Part shown: piece after piece, positions 20,985 to 29,870 of the stretch | Numbering within the stretch: position 1 is the first letter of the stretch | Layout of the letters: each line of letters starts with the position of its first letter | Assembly: GCA_016617855.1 (NCBI GenBank) | Contig: JAECUM010003664.1 | Coordinates: 1 to 64,000, forward strand | Length of the DNA stretch: 64,000 nt | Direction: 5' to 3' | From: Megalonaias nervosa | Taxonomy: Eukaryota; Mollusca; Bivalvia; Unionida; Unionidae | The notes under the pieces: generated by a model | What the model saw: the letters and a program-made list of their open reading frames with translations, nothing else | What the model was told of the DNA's origin: nothing | Database searches by the model: none | Translations under genes and position numbers: made by a program

Positions 20985-21745
20985 ATGGGTCAGGCTTGGA
21001 CATAGATAATTCTTCTGAACAGGCTAGGATGGGACAATTCTTCTGATGGGTCAGGCTTGGACAATGACAGTTCTTTTGAACAGGCTAGGAGGAGGACAAT
21101 TCTTCTGAACAGGCTAGGACAAGGACAATTTTTCTGAACAGGCTAGGACAAGGGCGATTCTTTTGAACAGGCTAGGACGAGGACAATTTCTGAACAGGCT
21201 AGGATGAGGACACTGAACAGGCCAGGATGAGAACAATTCTTCTGAACAGGCCAGGACAAGGCCACTGAACAGGCTAAGATGAGAACAATTCTTCTAAACA
21301 GGCTAGGACAAGGCCACTGAATAGGCTATGATGAGGACAATTCTTCTGAACAGGCTAGGATGAGGACACTGAACAGGCCAGGATGAGAACAATTCTTCTG
21401 AACAAGCTTGGACAAGGCCACTGAACAGGCTAGGATGAGAACAATTCTTCTGAACAGCTAGAACAAGGACAATTCTTCTGAACAGGCTAGGAGGAGGACA
21501 GTTTTTCTGATCAAGCTAAGATGAGAACAAAATAGGATGAGGACAGTTCTTCTGAACAGGCTAGGACAAGGACACTGAACAGGCTAGGATGAGAACAATT
21601 CTTCTGAACAGGCTAGGACAAGGACACTGAACAGGCTAGGATGAGAACAATTCTTCTGAACAGGCTAGGACAAGGACACTGAACAGGCTAGGACAAGGAC
21701 AATTCTTCTGAACAGGCTAGGATGAGGACAATTTTTCTGAACAGG
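20985..21745. repeat. ~29-bp minisatellite with a short variant
   Basis: More than 20 units contain 'aacaggctagga', either 'tgaggacaattcttctg' (long form, about 29 bp) or 'caaggccactg'/'tgaggacactg' (short form, about 23 bp). From about 21.2 to 21.7 kb the long and short forms tend to alternate as a higher-order unit. The first units are more degenerate ('gggtcaggcttggaca'). Confidence 0.93.
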
Positions 21746-22924
21746 GTTACAAAATCTAAGTCACTCCAACTGATTACTGATTGTTTCTTTTTGTACATGT
21801 AATACTGGTTCTGTTAATATGTGATTATGTGATTAATAATATAGAATTTTATTGATATTTGGCAGACCCCTAAAACACAATGTTAATACCTATAATAAAA
21901 TTTAAGGCAACATTAATTGTATGATATTCTTTATTTAGCAAGTAACTAAACTTTAGAACAATTCAAAGGTCAATTAAAAATTCTTTCAACAAACTTGATG
22001 CAATAATTATCATAACAGTAACATTCATGACTCTGATGCATGCAATGTTAAAAAAAGTTGTTTTTTTTCAGTTTCAATTTAAAGTTTCCTAGCAAAAATT
22101 GTAATGAAAAGAGTTAACAATTTTATGGTAGAGATAATTGAAAAATACCTTGTTAGATGGATGCAAAGAAACAAATCAATGATAATGCAAGTTCATTTTC
22201 CTGATCATCAATTATCATGTTTATTTTTTAAAATAACCATTTAATGAAGACACTAAAACATGATTGACCAATTTTTTCATAAGGGATAATTGCTCATTGT
22301 AGTTAAAATATATCCATCCACCACACAACCAAAAGTTCATAGCCTTGTGCATCAAAGCAGACAGTAGTGCAAATAGCTTCAATATCTGCATAAACAAAGA
22401 TTTTACTCACTTGCTTATGATCTAGTGGATATTTGCTTACGATGTTTGGGTATGTTGTTGCTGTTTTTGTCAGTCATGTATACTCTTGGTGTTTTTCAAT
22501 GGGCAATGCTATTTTGATGAATACAGTGAAGTGCATGACCCATCAACAAATTGTATAATACAGCAGATCAAAGGCAAATTTCCGTAATCAATGAAGGAAG
22601 GCTGTAAACAAGCCTGAGTCTTCAATTACAATTAATGAAAGCAACAAATGACTCTTGGCAACTTAATGAGGTTTTGACAATCAGTCAATCTGTTCCAAAC
22701 ACACAAGTGAAAAATCAATATAAAAAAGGTACAAAAATAGGCTATTGACTGAATATTAACACACATCTGAAAACACTGAGGAGACCACAAAAAATGATGT
22801 GAAATTCTTGTCTCAAACAGAAGGCTGTGAAGTTCATTTATTTCCTTTTTGAGTTTGTTGGCACTTCAAATTAATTATTGACTACATAAAGCTAAGCAAA
22901 TGGGATTTTACTTGCTTTCCAAAA
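21746..22924. other. Unassigned sequence
   Basis: A+T-rich DNA with no recognisable gene or repeat. Confidence 0.5.
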
Positions 22925-23030
22925 AACACCTCCCAGCAGCCAACCCAAGTTGACCTGGCCAGGTATTGAACCCAAGAATCTATGATTACCTGTCATATGC
23001 TCTGCCAACTAATTCACAATGGGTCCCTAA
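22925..23030 (-). mobile_element. tRNA-like SINE head
   Basis: On the minus strand, 'tagttggcagagcatatgac' (A-box region) and 'cttgggttcaatacctggcc' (B-box region) are followed by 'aggtcaacttgggttggctg'. No cloverleaf acceptor stem closes, so a SINE head is more likely than a tRNA gene. The 3' body is short or lost. Confidence 0.55.
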
Positions 23031-23078
23031 TTTCGATTTTGATGTGTGTTGAAACGAACTTTGGAACTGTGTTCAAAT

Positions 23079-23192
23079 GAATGATTTCCTATCTATTGGA
23101 CTTTTTGATGCACTTATCTTGACTTCTTTAAAAAGGAATGATTTCCTATCTATTGGACTTTTTGATGCACTTATCTTGACTTCTTTAAAAGG
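23079..23192. repeat. Perfect 57-bp tandem duplication
   Basis: The block starting 'gaatgatttcctatctattg' and ending 'gacttctttaaaa' is present twice in a row without a visible mismatch (23079-23135 and 23136-23192). Such identity in an otherwise decayed region means a recent event or an assembly artefact. Confidence 0.92.
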
Positions 23193-23447
23193 GTATGATT
23201 CAGATATTATTGATTATTGCAACTTCCTTAATCTCTCGTACACATAAAAACCACAAGAAAGTCTACTGTAGGCAATTTCATTCAACATTTGCCAAATTAT
23301 GATGGCTTGAGTGGAGGAGGGTATTAAAGCTGAGCATCTTTTAGAACAGCAAATATCTTGAAAGTGCACAGGGAGTTTGTATGAATTGTGCAGCCTATGT
23401 TGTTAAAAAGTTCATTCAAGTTAGACTGTAGGTTTTGGGGTGGGTGT

Positions 23448-23740
23448 AAAACTAATTTTAATTATACAATACTTACCTTTCACCAATGTGTAGCTTTAAC
23501 TTTTTCTTGTTGAAAAATCTCAGAAGTTCGTTGTGAATAAATCATCCCACAGGGTGGAGAATTGTCAATAAGACAAGGTCAACTCATGCTCCTCACATGC
23601 CCATGTTCAGAACAGTCGTCTGTTTCACAGATGATGATTATGACAGAACATCAGAGTAGTGTGGGAGGATAGCATTTGGCAAAATCAACGGGTAAATATT
23701 GCATAATTAAAATTAGTTTTATCTCTCCCTCCTCCAAATA
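23448..23740 (-). mobile_element. DIRS-like element 1, 3' terminal region with inverted arms
   Basis: Arms 23448-23477 ('aaactaattttaattataca', 'atacttacc') and 23691-23720 ('ggtaaatattgcataattaa', 'aattagtttt') are reverse complements over about 29 bp with two or so mismatches. The DIRS-like element at 40.2 kb has the same pair of arms at its corresponding end. DIRS-group retrotransposons lack long direct LTRs and carry inverted or split terminal repeats. This region lies directly downstream, on the minus strand, of the tyrosine recombinase remnant. Confidence 0.7.
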
Positions 23741-23754
23741 CATTTTAATAGCAA

Positions 23755-24190
23755 CAATAAAATAAGCTCTTTACATTGTGGTCACAATCCAACATGAGAG
23801 AGTGGAGGCTGAAATATCAATGGAGCTCTTACAAATAAGGAAAAAATTGTTTCCTACCTTCACTTTTACCTTTCAAGGAATTTAGACAGAAATGCAGAGC
23901 CCTAACTGGGTACAGAAACATTATCTTTGCAAATCTCCAAAACAGATTAGACTCAGACTGGGAAACTCCACTGGTAATGGAGATACCAAAGGTAAATGAT
24001 TTTGGCTACAAACAAAAGTCCTGGTTGACAAAGGAGAGAAACTGATTTGTAATTGCCATTAGACTGAAGACAACCTGTGTCAACAGCCAATGCATGAATC
24101 GCAGATTCCAAAGCAAGTAAAAGCACTGTCTTGGATGTCATGTCCTGAAAGGAAGACACCTATGCAAATGGTGGCAAAAATCTGGTCCTG
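23755..24190 (-). pseudogene. DIRS-like tyrosine recombinase remnant
   Basis: Two stretches match the catalytic region of DIRS-type tyrosine recombinases. The first (about 23.95-24.16 kb) reads 'FQDMTSKTVLLLALESA' followed by 'IHALAVD' and later 'VSLLCQPGLL'. This is the segment that normally carries the first catalytic Arg, and the usual R-x-S/G-E-L motif is damaged here. The second (about 23.78-23.93 kb) reads 'LYPVRALHFCLNS' and then G-R-K-Q-F-F, the segment before the His-x-x-Arg motif. Stops and frameshifts follow. The enzyme would integrate circular cDNA without a DDE integrase. Non-functional. Confidence 0.75.
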
Positions 24191-24880
24191 GAGGAATCAG
24201 AATTGATAGAATGTGTGTGGTTCCACCTTGAAAGAAGGAGAACACTGGAGAGATTCCATATGTAGATGTTTTAGTTCAAGTACATCTAAAAGTGCCAAGA
24301 TTCTATCTATGTGATTGTGTGGGACCTGGACTTGGCTGAGGTTCATAAGGAAGTTTATTTGCATGTAAATGAAGTCCTGAGATGAAACAAGCTCTGTCTT
24401 TACAAATTTGGGTAAGAGGCCCAACCAAGTTACTAGATACCAACATTGGAATTGATCCTGATGGAGGGACTGAACATGAACAATGTGGGTCAGCCAGTTT
24501 TTGAATCACTGGAGAATTGGGGTTCCCAGTAATCAAAGGTAAGAAGCTTCTATTCCCATAGCTCAGGTGAATACGCTGGGTATGGAAGTAAATCCAAATG
24601 GCAGAACCTGGAACTGAATCTTCAAAGTTCAAGCAGAACCGTAGCTATCTACAATGTGGAGGAAAAATTGGAATGTGCAAATAAATATCCTGAAAGTCAA
24701 TGGAGACTGTCCAATCTGATAGAAATATTGTGTTCTGGATTTGAGGAAGTGGTCTCTGTCTTAAAATGTTCTTCTGGAAGAAAGCAGTTTAATGGGGAGA
24801 GATTATGATTTTAAATTTCATGCATTTTCTCCTGTTAACAGGAATATTCAGGAGTAATATGCAAGATATTGATCATTCAG
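24191..24880 (-). pseudogene. DIRS-like reverse transcriptase remnant
   Basis: In order on the minus strand: the finger region (about 24.87-24.72 kb); 'DWTVSIDFQDIYLHIPIF' (about 24.71-24.66 kb), which is the D-containing motif A of DIRS/Ngaro-type RT; a stop immediately after; then 'LRFCLNFED' and a degraded motif B/C area (24303-24632). Finally comes 'KFVKTELVSSQDFIYMQINF' with 'VPHNHIDRILALLDVLE' (24197-24424), the conserved post-YxDD thumb segment. The Y-L-D-D box itself is not recognisable. RNase H, usual between RT and recombinase, is not seen; the recombinase begins almost at once, so an internal deletion is likely. Confidence 0.78.
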
Positions 24881-25368
24881 GACCCTCTCACCTGCCCCTT
24901 TCTGCAAAACGGTATGCGCCTTTTTCCTTAATTTGACTAGACTGGACTGGTGAAAGAACATATGGATCATTGATAGAGGGGGCTGTTCCCAAAACCTAAG
25001 TCAGTAATACTTGCACATAAAAATACAATGGACCCACACATCCTGTTATGTTTGACCAAGCCACTGAAAAGAGACTCAGATGAAAACCTACAGTGACATT
25101 TGGGAGAGGTATGCATGGCAGAAGAGGGCATGGCAGGAGCGTGTGTAAGTCCCTTAAGCTGCCACCACCACCCCTTGGGAAATTAAGGCAGATTAGAAAA
25201 TTTTCTCCTAAGCTCTTTGGCAATTTAAATGCTGTGAACCTGACTGACAAAGAGGGAATCTTTTTGTAAGTTTCCAAACTGGACTGTGCTGCATCAATTT
25301 GAAGAAGTTAGTGTATGGTCTCTGGGTGTAATTCACATTAGTATGCTTCCTGGCTGATTGTGATGATG
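24881..25368 (-). pseudogene. DIRS-like Gag-RT linker and RT N-terminus remnant
   Basis: A 93-codon minus-strand frame (24996-25277) ends in 'VGFHLSLFSVAWSNITG', which corresponds to the G-x-R-L-x-x-F-x-x-x-W-x-x-I-T segment that opens the RT region in DIRS elements. Between it and the RT core, another frame gives 'LQKGAGERVLND', the usual 'L-x-K-G-A-V-E-x-V' segment. Several frameshifts separate them. The continuation upstream is at 25644, beyond an inserted SINE. Confidence 0.65.
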
Positions 25369-25381
25369 GGCCATGAGTGGG
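25369..25381. repeat. SINE target-site duplication, left copy
   Basis: 'ggccatgagtggg' is identical to 25631-25643 on the other side of the SINE. A perfect 13-bp duplication means the SINE insertion is younger than the DIRS remnant it sits in. Confidence 0.9.
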
Positions 25382-25630
25382 TTGTTGTTGTTGTAGGGTT
25401 TAACGCCACTTTTCAGCACAAGATAGGCTATACATGGCGGTCAGTATAAATGGTGGAGGAAGGGCCCGGGAAAACCCCGGAAAGAACCACAGACCCATGA
25501 GAAGCTATTGGCAAACTTTCTCACATACCCACATTGGCTGAACCCGAGACTCAAACCCATGCAGACAGAGGTGAGATGGCAGTGATCTGTAATGGTGAGC
25601 ACTTTATACCACTCGGCCACTCGGGGCCCT
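25382..25630 (-). mobile_element. tRNA-derived SINE with (AAC)n tail, inserted in DIRS element 1
   Basis: Read on the minus strand from 25630: head 'cgagtggccgagtggtataa' (A box), 'gggtttgagtctcggg' (B box), a body with 'tttccggggttttcccgggc' and 'gtatagcctatcttgtgctg', and the end 'ggcgttaaaccctacaacaa' with an AAC tail. It is full length and flanked by a 13-bp target duplication. A second copy of the same family lies at 29282-29529. The Pol III promoter boxes look largely intact. Confidence 0.9.
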
Positions 25631-25643
25631 GGCCATGAGTGGG
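25631..25643. repeat. SINE target-site duplication, right copy
   Basis: Identical to 25369-25381. Confidence 0.9.
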
Positions 25644-26033
25644 TGTGAAAGATCTATGTTTATGATAATCAGATCTTGTGAAGCCACAGTAGGGACGAGT
25701 CTACTAAGGAGGGACTCAACTTCCAAAGGAACTACCCTTAGAATGTACTGTTATGAATCATGTCCAGATGGGTATTTGGAGACTATGCTAAGAAAGATGA
25801 TTTGCCAAAGAATGTTCCAATTGGTCAGAAAACATTTAGGCGTACACTTTGGGAGACTGAGAATTTATAGGAGCAACTTTAGACAAATTTCTTCTGTCCG
25901 ATTTTGCCTTGTGAGAAGACAAAAGGTCCGACTCCTTGGGAAACTTGAGAATAGTGTTTTCCCTCGTAGAGAGGCCAGATAGCTGTCTTAAAAGGGAAGG
26001 ACAGGCTATAGTGCTAAGATGCATGGTTTGTGT
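25644..26033 (-). pseudogene. DIRS-like Gag C-terminal remnant
   Basis: The minus-strand frame 25836-26024 reads 'LSGLSTRENTILKFPKES' then a Lys/Ser-rich tail. It lines up with 'YGGLITSEATQDLKDQ' and what follows in the Gag remnant of the second DIRS-like element (41.0-41.2 kb). The low-complexity Gag tail continues with stops towards 25644. The preceding Gag part lies 2.8 kb away at 28843, so the protein region was split by a later insertion. Confidence 0.55.
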
Positions 26034-26266
26034 GGAAAAGAAACAGCATTAAGGTACACAATTTTAGTTTCCATATAATATTCTACTTCATTTGTTTGGT
26101 TTTATGCAAATGTGTTGATATGCTTATGATTTATGCATGTATCATGTATTCATTTTGTAGGACTCTGTTGATATGTTAGAGTGTTATGCAATTTAATTCT
26201 TTAATTTAACAGTTATTAGTTCACTGATAGAACTGACGGATTGCATGTAATCAAATATTCAATGTG

Positions 26267-26340
26267 TAGTATTTCATAGGGATTTATGATGTAATCCAAA
26301 AGAATGTTCAAATATGCAGTATTTCATAGGGATTTATGAA
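26267..26340. repeat. 51-bp-spaced direct repeat in the insertion
   Basis: 'agtatttcatagggatttat' occurs twice with related flanks ('gtgtagt', 'atgcagt'). Tandem duplication internal to the 2.8-kb insertion. Confidence 0.75.
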
Positions 26341-26581
26341 TTAACCCTAATATGCAGGTGTGTCATATTTCTTATGATTACATTAATGAATTGATTTCCT
26401 GTGTAGGATGATGCTGTTATCGTGAGTTAATGACAATTGTATATTTATATATGATTTTGCAATGCTTAAATGATCTTGCAGGTTATTGGTTACTGTAGCT
26501 AGATTTAGTGAATATTATGCCATAAGTAACTGAACATTTATCTTATTGGACAGAACTGACTAGTCAAATGTAAATAAGATG

Positions 26582-27363
26582 TGTAGTAATGTATGCTGGT
26601 ATATACGGCCACATTTGTCTGTATAGAGCACGTGGTAATTTCTAATCAATTGCCGTGCGGCGAGGGCAATGAACTGTCAAGCTAAGGTCATGTGTACTAA
26701 ATATAACGGTGTACCTTACCGAAATACGGAAATCTGTAAGGACAGTTATTTGTTAAGATCACATTATGTCAGAATTTATGCAGTGTGAATCACTAATCTG
26801 AATACAAACAAAGAGAGTTTATATATATACACAGATAAGTGGTGAAACATTATATAGCTTTCGTAATACTCTTGTATTTAAGGGAGCAGTTTAATACCCT
26901 TCCGAGAAAAGGAAAACCCAATGAGTCAGAGGGAAATCCGCATCTAAGAGAGGTCAGAATAATCTAGGTCAGAAAGGGGACCAAAGTGTATACATTAGAC
27001 GTGGAAAAACAAGACAAGAGGAGACAGACGCCAGGTGATGATGTCAAGCGTGGAAATTGTACTCTCTAATTCACCACTCATAACATGATGTAAATTGAAC
27101 ACTGCGACTAAAATTCCATCAATGTAAATCTGTTGGATTGAAAAGTGAAATTTTGTTTATGTATTAATTAATAAAAAATTTATTTTTATTTATTGGTATA
27201 GGGGGCTCGTCGTTGCTTATTTCTTTCAATAGCCTTGCTCAGTTATCTGTTAACGTTCCATCTATCCATCCACACTGGGCAATAACACCGTGGGAGGTCA
27301 TTCCCTAGTTAACGATCGCCAAATCAATAAAAGGGGCTTTATTGTTTAAAGCCCCCCGTTACA
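26582..27363 (+). mobile_element. Candidate solo LTR
   Basis: The block begins 'tgtagtaatgtatg' and ends 'aaagccccccgttaca', giving TG...CA ends and inverted TGTA/TACA termini. It is flanked on both sides by 'gatg' (26578-26581 and 27364-27367), a possible 4-bp target duplication. Inside are a TATA-like 'gtttatatatatacac' (about 26818) and 'aataaa' 36 bp before the end. A GC-rich hairpin, 'ggggcttt' paired with 'aaagcccc', lies at its 3' edge. About 20 CpG occur here, far above the neighbourhood. The internal string 'gggggctcgtc' at 27201 resembles a tRNA-Pro primer-binding site but sits within, not after, the proposed LTR. Confidence 0.4.
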
Positions 27364-27364
27364 G

Positions 27365-27640
27365 ATGTGTTTTATGATGTCCTCCATCTTTGTTTTGGAG
27401 ACAATTTATGTATTGGAGGCACCTCCAGTGTGTCATATCATTTGTTTACATTGTTTCAATGCTGTAAATCACACATATAATAGTTTCATGTACAGATGGA
27501 TATTCTGAGACTATGTTAAGTTCGATGTATTACAGAACAAATGTTCTGTATGATTGATATTATGTACAATGTTCAATGTATTTCACGATGTCCGCCATCT
27601 TTGTTTTGGAGGCAATTTATGTATTGGAGGCACCTCAGAT
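27365..27640. repeat. Repeated 60-bp block in the insertion
   Basis: 'gatgtcc(t/g)ccatctttg' with 'ttttggag(a/g)caatttatg' and 'tattggaggcacctc' occurs at about 27374 and 27586, roughly 212 bp apart. Either the ends of a small element or an internal duplication. Confidence 0.75.
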
Positions 27641-28842
27641 TTCCACTACAAGCATTATTGAACGCCAATAAACCATTGATATAACTAGAATAAGTTATGC
27701 TCAACAATAAAATAATGCACCTACTGTCTCCTGCAAGGACAACGCATCCGGATAGTGCATGTTCTAATATTCCTGGACCACGAACTTGTTTGGTGGCCAA
27801 TGTTTACTGTTTATATGTATGACACAATGATTTTAGTGTTTGATCATATGTTTGTAATTAAGATTGTAATAATATAATTAGCATTCAATATTTGTTTTGA
27901 ATCTCAATATTTCAACAATATTTATTATTTATTGAGTCTTAAATACTTGTTAGAAATATGTACTATTTTTGGTGGAAGGTTATAAATACGGGTGTCATGC
28001 ATACCAGTTAGTTTCTCTTCAATCAGCATTGGGTTCGTATGCAAATGCAATACATAATGTATAATCGGCTTCCAAAAGTGATTGGGAATGTTATCATTCT
28101 CTAAATAGAAATGAATTGAAAATAATCATATTAGAAAATATACATTAATTTCTGCAATATAAAAATTTAGTAAATTTCAGTACTAAGGAAAATCAAAGCC
28201 AAAGATAAAGTGTTGAGTACTGTTAGGTAGGGATACAGTGCCTCCATAACACCATTTCAGTACATTTGTATGACCTTATATTTTTATCGTAACAGAAATG
28301 GTCACCCGTTTCGCATGTTAATTCTAATTATTTGAATCCATTTGTTATAGGGATTATAATGTTACCCCTATGAATATTCTTAAATCATTATAGTTAATTC
28401 TTTTTGATCAATATTATTATTTAATACAAATTGTTGAGATTCTTGGTTATAATTGTATGTACATTCTGTTATATTAATTTATTTATTGACTAGGAAGAGA
28501 ATATGTAAATTGTATTATATTGATTTCTTTATTTGACATTTTAAGACTAAAATAAATCCTCTATTGATCTCATTCAGATTTCATGTTGTTTACATACTTA
28601 GATAAATAATTTCCTCACATATAAGTAGCTAGTATAAGAAGCCATTATTTCTACAGGAATTTCGTCTGTTATTGGACAACTTTCTATATAATACCAGTAC
28701 ATTATAATACTGCAACCACTTCAAGGTCTCAATTTAAGGATTGCCGAAGTTTCGAAACAGGCAGTAATTTTCTGAATATAAGCAAGCCTGCACTGGGAAA
28801 TTAAACCGGGGTGAGCACATTACAGTATTATTGTGGATAAGT

Positions 28843-29273
28843 AAGACTTTCAAGGAGTCCTGCACAACATCACTGTGGATGTGCAGAAGTTCCATCGATA
28901 AATGGGGAACAAAGTGAATGCCAGTATGTCTTGGTCACAGCTTCCAGCATGTGTTGTAATGTAGCTGTGTTCAGAGCAGCCTCCTTCGGCATACTTAATG
29001 AAGTAGCTAAGAAGAGGTCAGCATAGGAAGCTGTAGTGACCAAGAACCAGACTTTCTGCTCAGTAGTTTAAATTATTTTAATGGGAAAACATGCCCAGGC
29101 TCCAGCTGAAATACCCAATTGCATCCAACTTGGGAAGTTTAATGAGCCACTCCAGGGAATGAACTTAATAACTCAAGGCAAAGACTATAGGTCCACTATA
29201 TGTGGAGTGAGGAATGGACCACCCTCTGTGCAACTGAGTCATGTCTTGTCCTGAGAAAAACCTCCGTAATACA
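28843..29273 (-). pseudogene. DIRS-like Gag remnant, part 2
   Basis: On the minus strand, the frame just inside 28843 gives 'LKVLLIHNN'. It corresponds to 'LTKVLLEHNKNLLRAAPLE' in the second element, and 'gcacaacatcactg'/'ggcaacatccctg' are shared at the DNA level. The stretch at 29.17-29.27 kb corresponds to the 'gaatggaccaccctctg'/'gatggaccatccctctg' segment at 41.48 kb. No continuous frame remains. Confidence 0.6.
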
Positions 29274-29281
29274 TCCCCATT

Positions 29282-29529
29282 TGTTGTTGTTATAGGGTTT
29301 AACACCATTTTTCAGCACAAGATAGGCTATACATTGTGGCCAGTATAACTGGTGGAGGAAGAACCCTGGAAAACCCTGGGAATAACGACTGACCCACAAG
29401 AAGCTACTGGCAAGCTTTCTCATGTATCCACATTAGCCAAGCCTGAGACTTGAACCCACGTAGACTGAGGTGAGATGGCAGTGATCCAGAATGGTGAGCA
29501 CTTTAGACCACTTGGCCACTCAGGGCCTG
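29282..29529 (-). mobile_element. tRNA-derived SINE with (AAC)n tail, second copy
   Basis: Same family and orientation as 25382-25630: minus-strand head 'tgagtggccaagtggtctaa', B box 'gggttcaagtctcagg', end 'ggtgttaaaccctataacaa'. It is flanked by 'tccccatt' (29274-29281) and 'tcctcatt' (29530-29537), a slightly decayed target duplication. It is more diverged than the first copy, so likely older. Confidence 0.88.
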
Positions 29530-29537
29530 TCCTCATT

Positions 29538-29870
29538 GTAGAGGAATGAGAAATAAGCAGGACATTTGGTTGTGGTTTAGTAATGGAGATCTTTTCCAAA
29601 ATGGGTAAGATCTTCTTTGGCTGTGTGCCAAAAGGTTTCAGGCACTAGCAAGTGATTAAGAGGTGGTAAACTTTATTTATTACCATATCAAAGGAGCAGA
29701 TCTCCTCCTCCTCATCCAACTGAGACAGCTTGGTGGGCCTGATATGAGGCATCAAATGAGCTGTTTCTACCTCAAACACATTGGAGTCAATGAGTATAGA
29801 TAAGGCATCATCCAAGCAGGAGTGGCTGGGCATCACTTTGGAGGAAGTGACTTAGAAGCACTCTGCACGA
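29538..29870 (-). pseudogene. DIRS-like Gag remnant, part 1
   Basis: The frame 29645-29836 contains 'DEEEEICSFDMVINKVYHLL', matching the acidic run plus 'VVNKVFHILPSDLCP' at 41.63-41.72 kb in the second element. This is the middle of Gag, so the N-terminal part and the 5' terminal repeat lie beyond or are lost. I cannot place the 5' end of this element. Confidence 0.62.

Larger units (their letters stand above)
26034..28842. mobile_element. ~2.8-kb insertion splitting the DIRS-like Gag region
   Basis: The two flanks are contiguous in the homologous region of the second DIRS-like element. Left flank 'aagatgcatggtttgtgtgg' and right flank 'attgtggataagtaagactt' both align to 'agaaggttcttattgtgttc' and its continuation 'cagtaaaaccttgg' at 41.13-41.17 kb. 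The shared 'ttgtg'/'tgtgg' could be a 5-bp target duplication. The insert has no open frame above about 75 codons, is richer in CpG than its surroundings, and has a candidate solo LTR (26582-27363), a paired repeat (27365-27640), a TATA-like 'gttataaatacgggtg' near 27990 and an 'aaataaatcc' signal near 28552. It may be composite: one non-autonomous element invaded by a solo LTR. Confidence 0.6.

Noticed and set aside
20985..21745. CRISPR-like array of 'aacaggctagga' repeats with spacers
   Set aside because: The intervals between repeats are themselves repetitive and of two fixed lengths.
22925..23030. Possible minus-strand tRNA gene
   Set aside because: B box reads 'ggttcaatacc' and flanking ends do not pair into an acceptor stem; it fits a SINE head.
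25635..25982. 115-codon plus-strand frame
   Set aside because: Opposite strand carries DIRS Gag-like sequence in homologous order; this frame has no motif and is a shadow.
27201..27211. tRNA-Pro primer-binding-site match as proof of an LTR retrovirus-like element
   Set aside because: Only 11 bases match, no CA-ending LTR directly precedes it, and no gag-pol follows.
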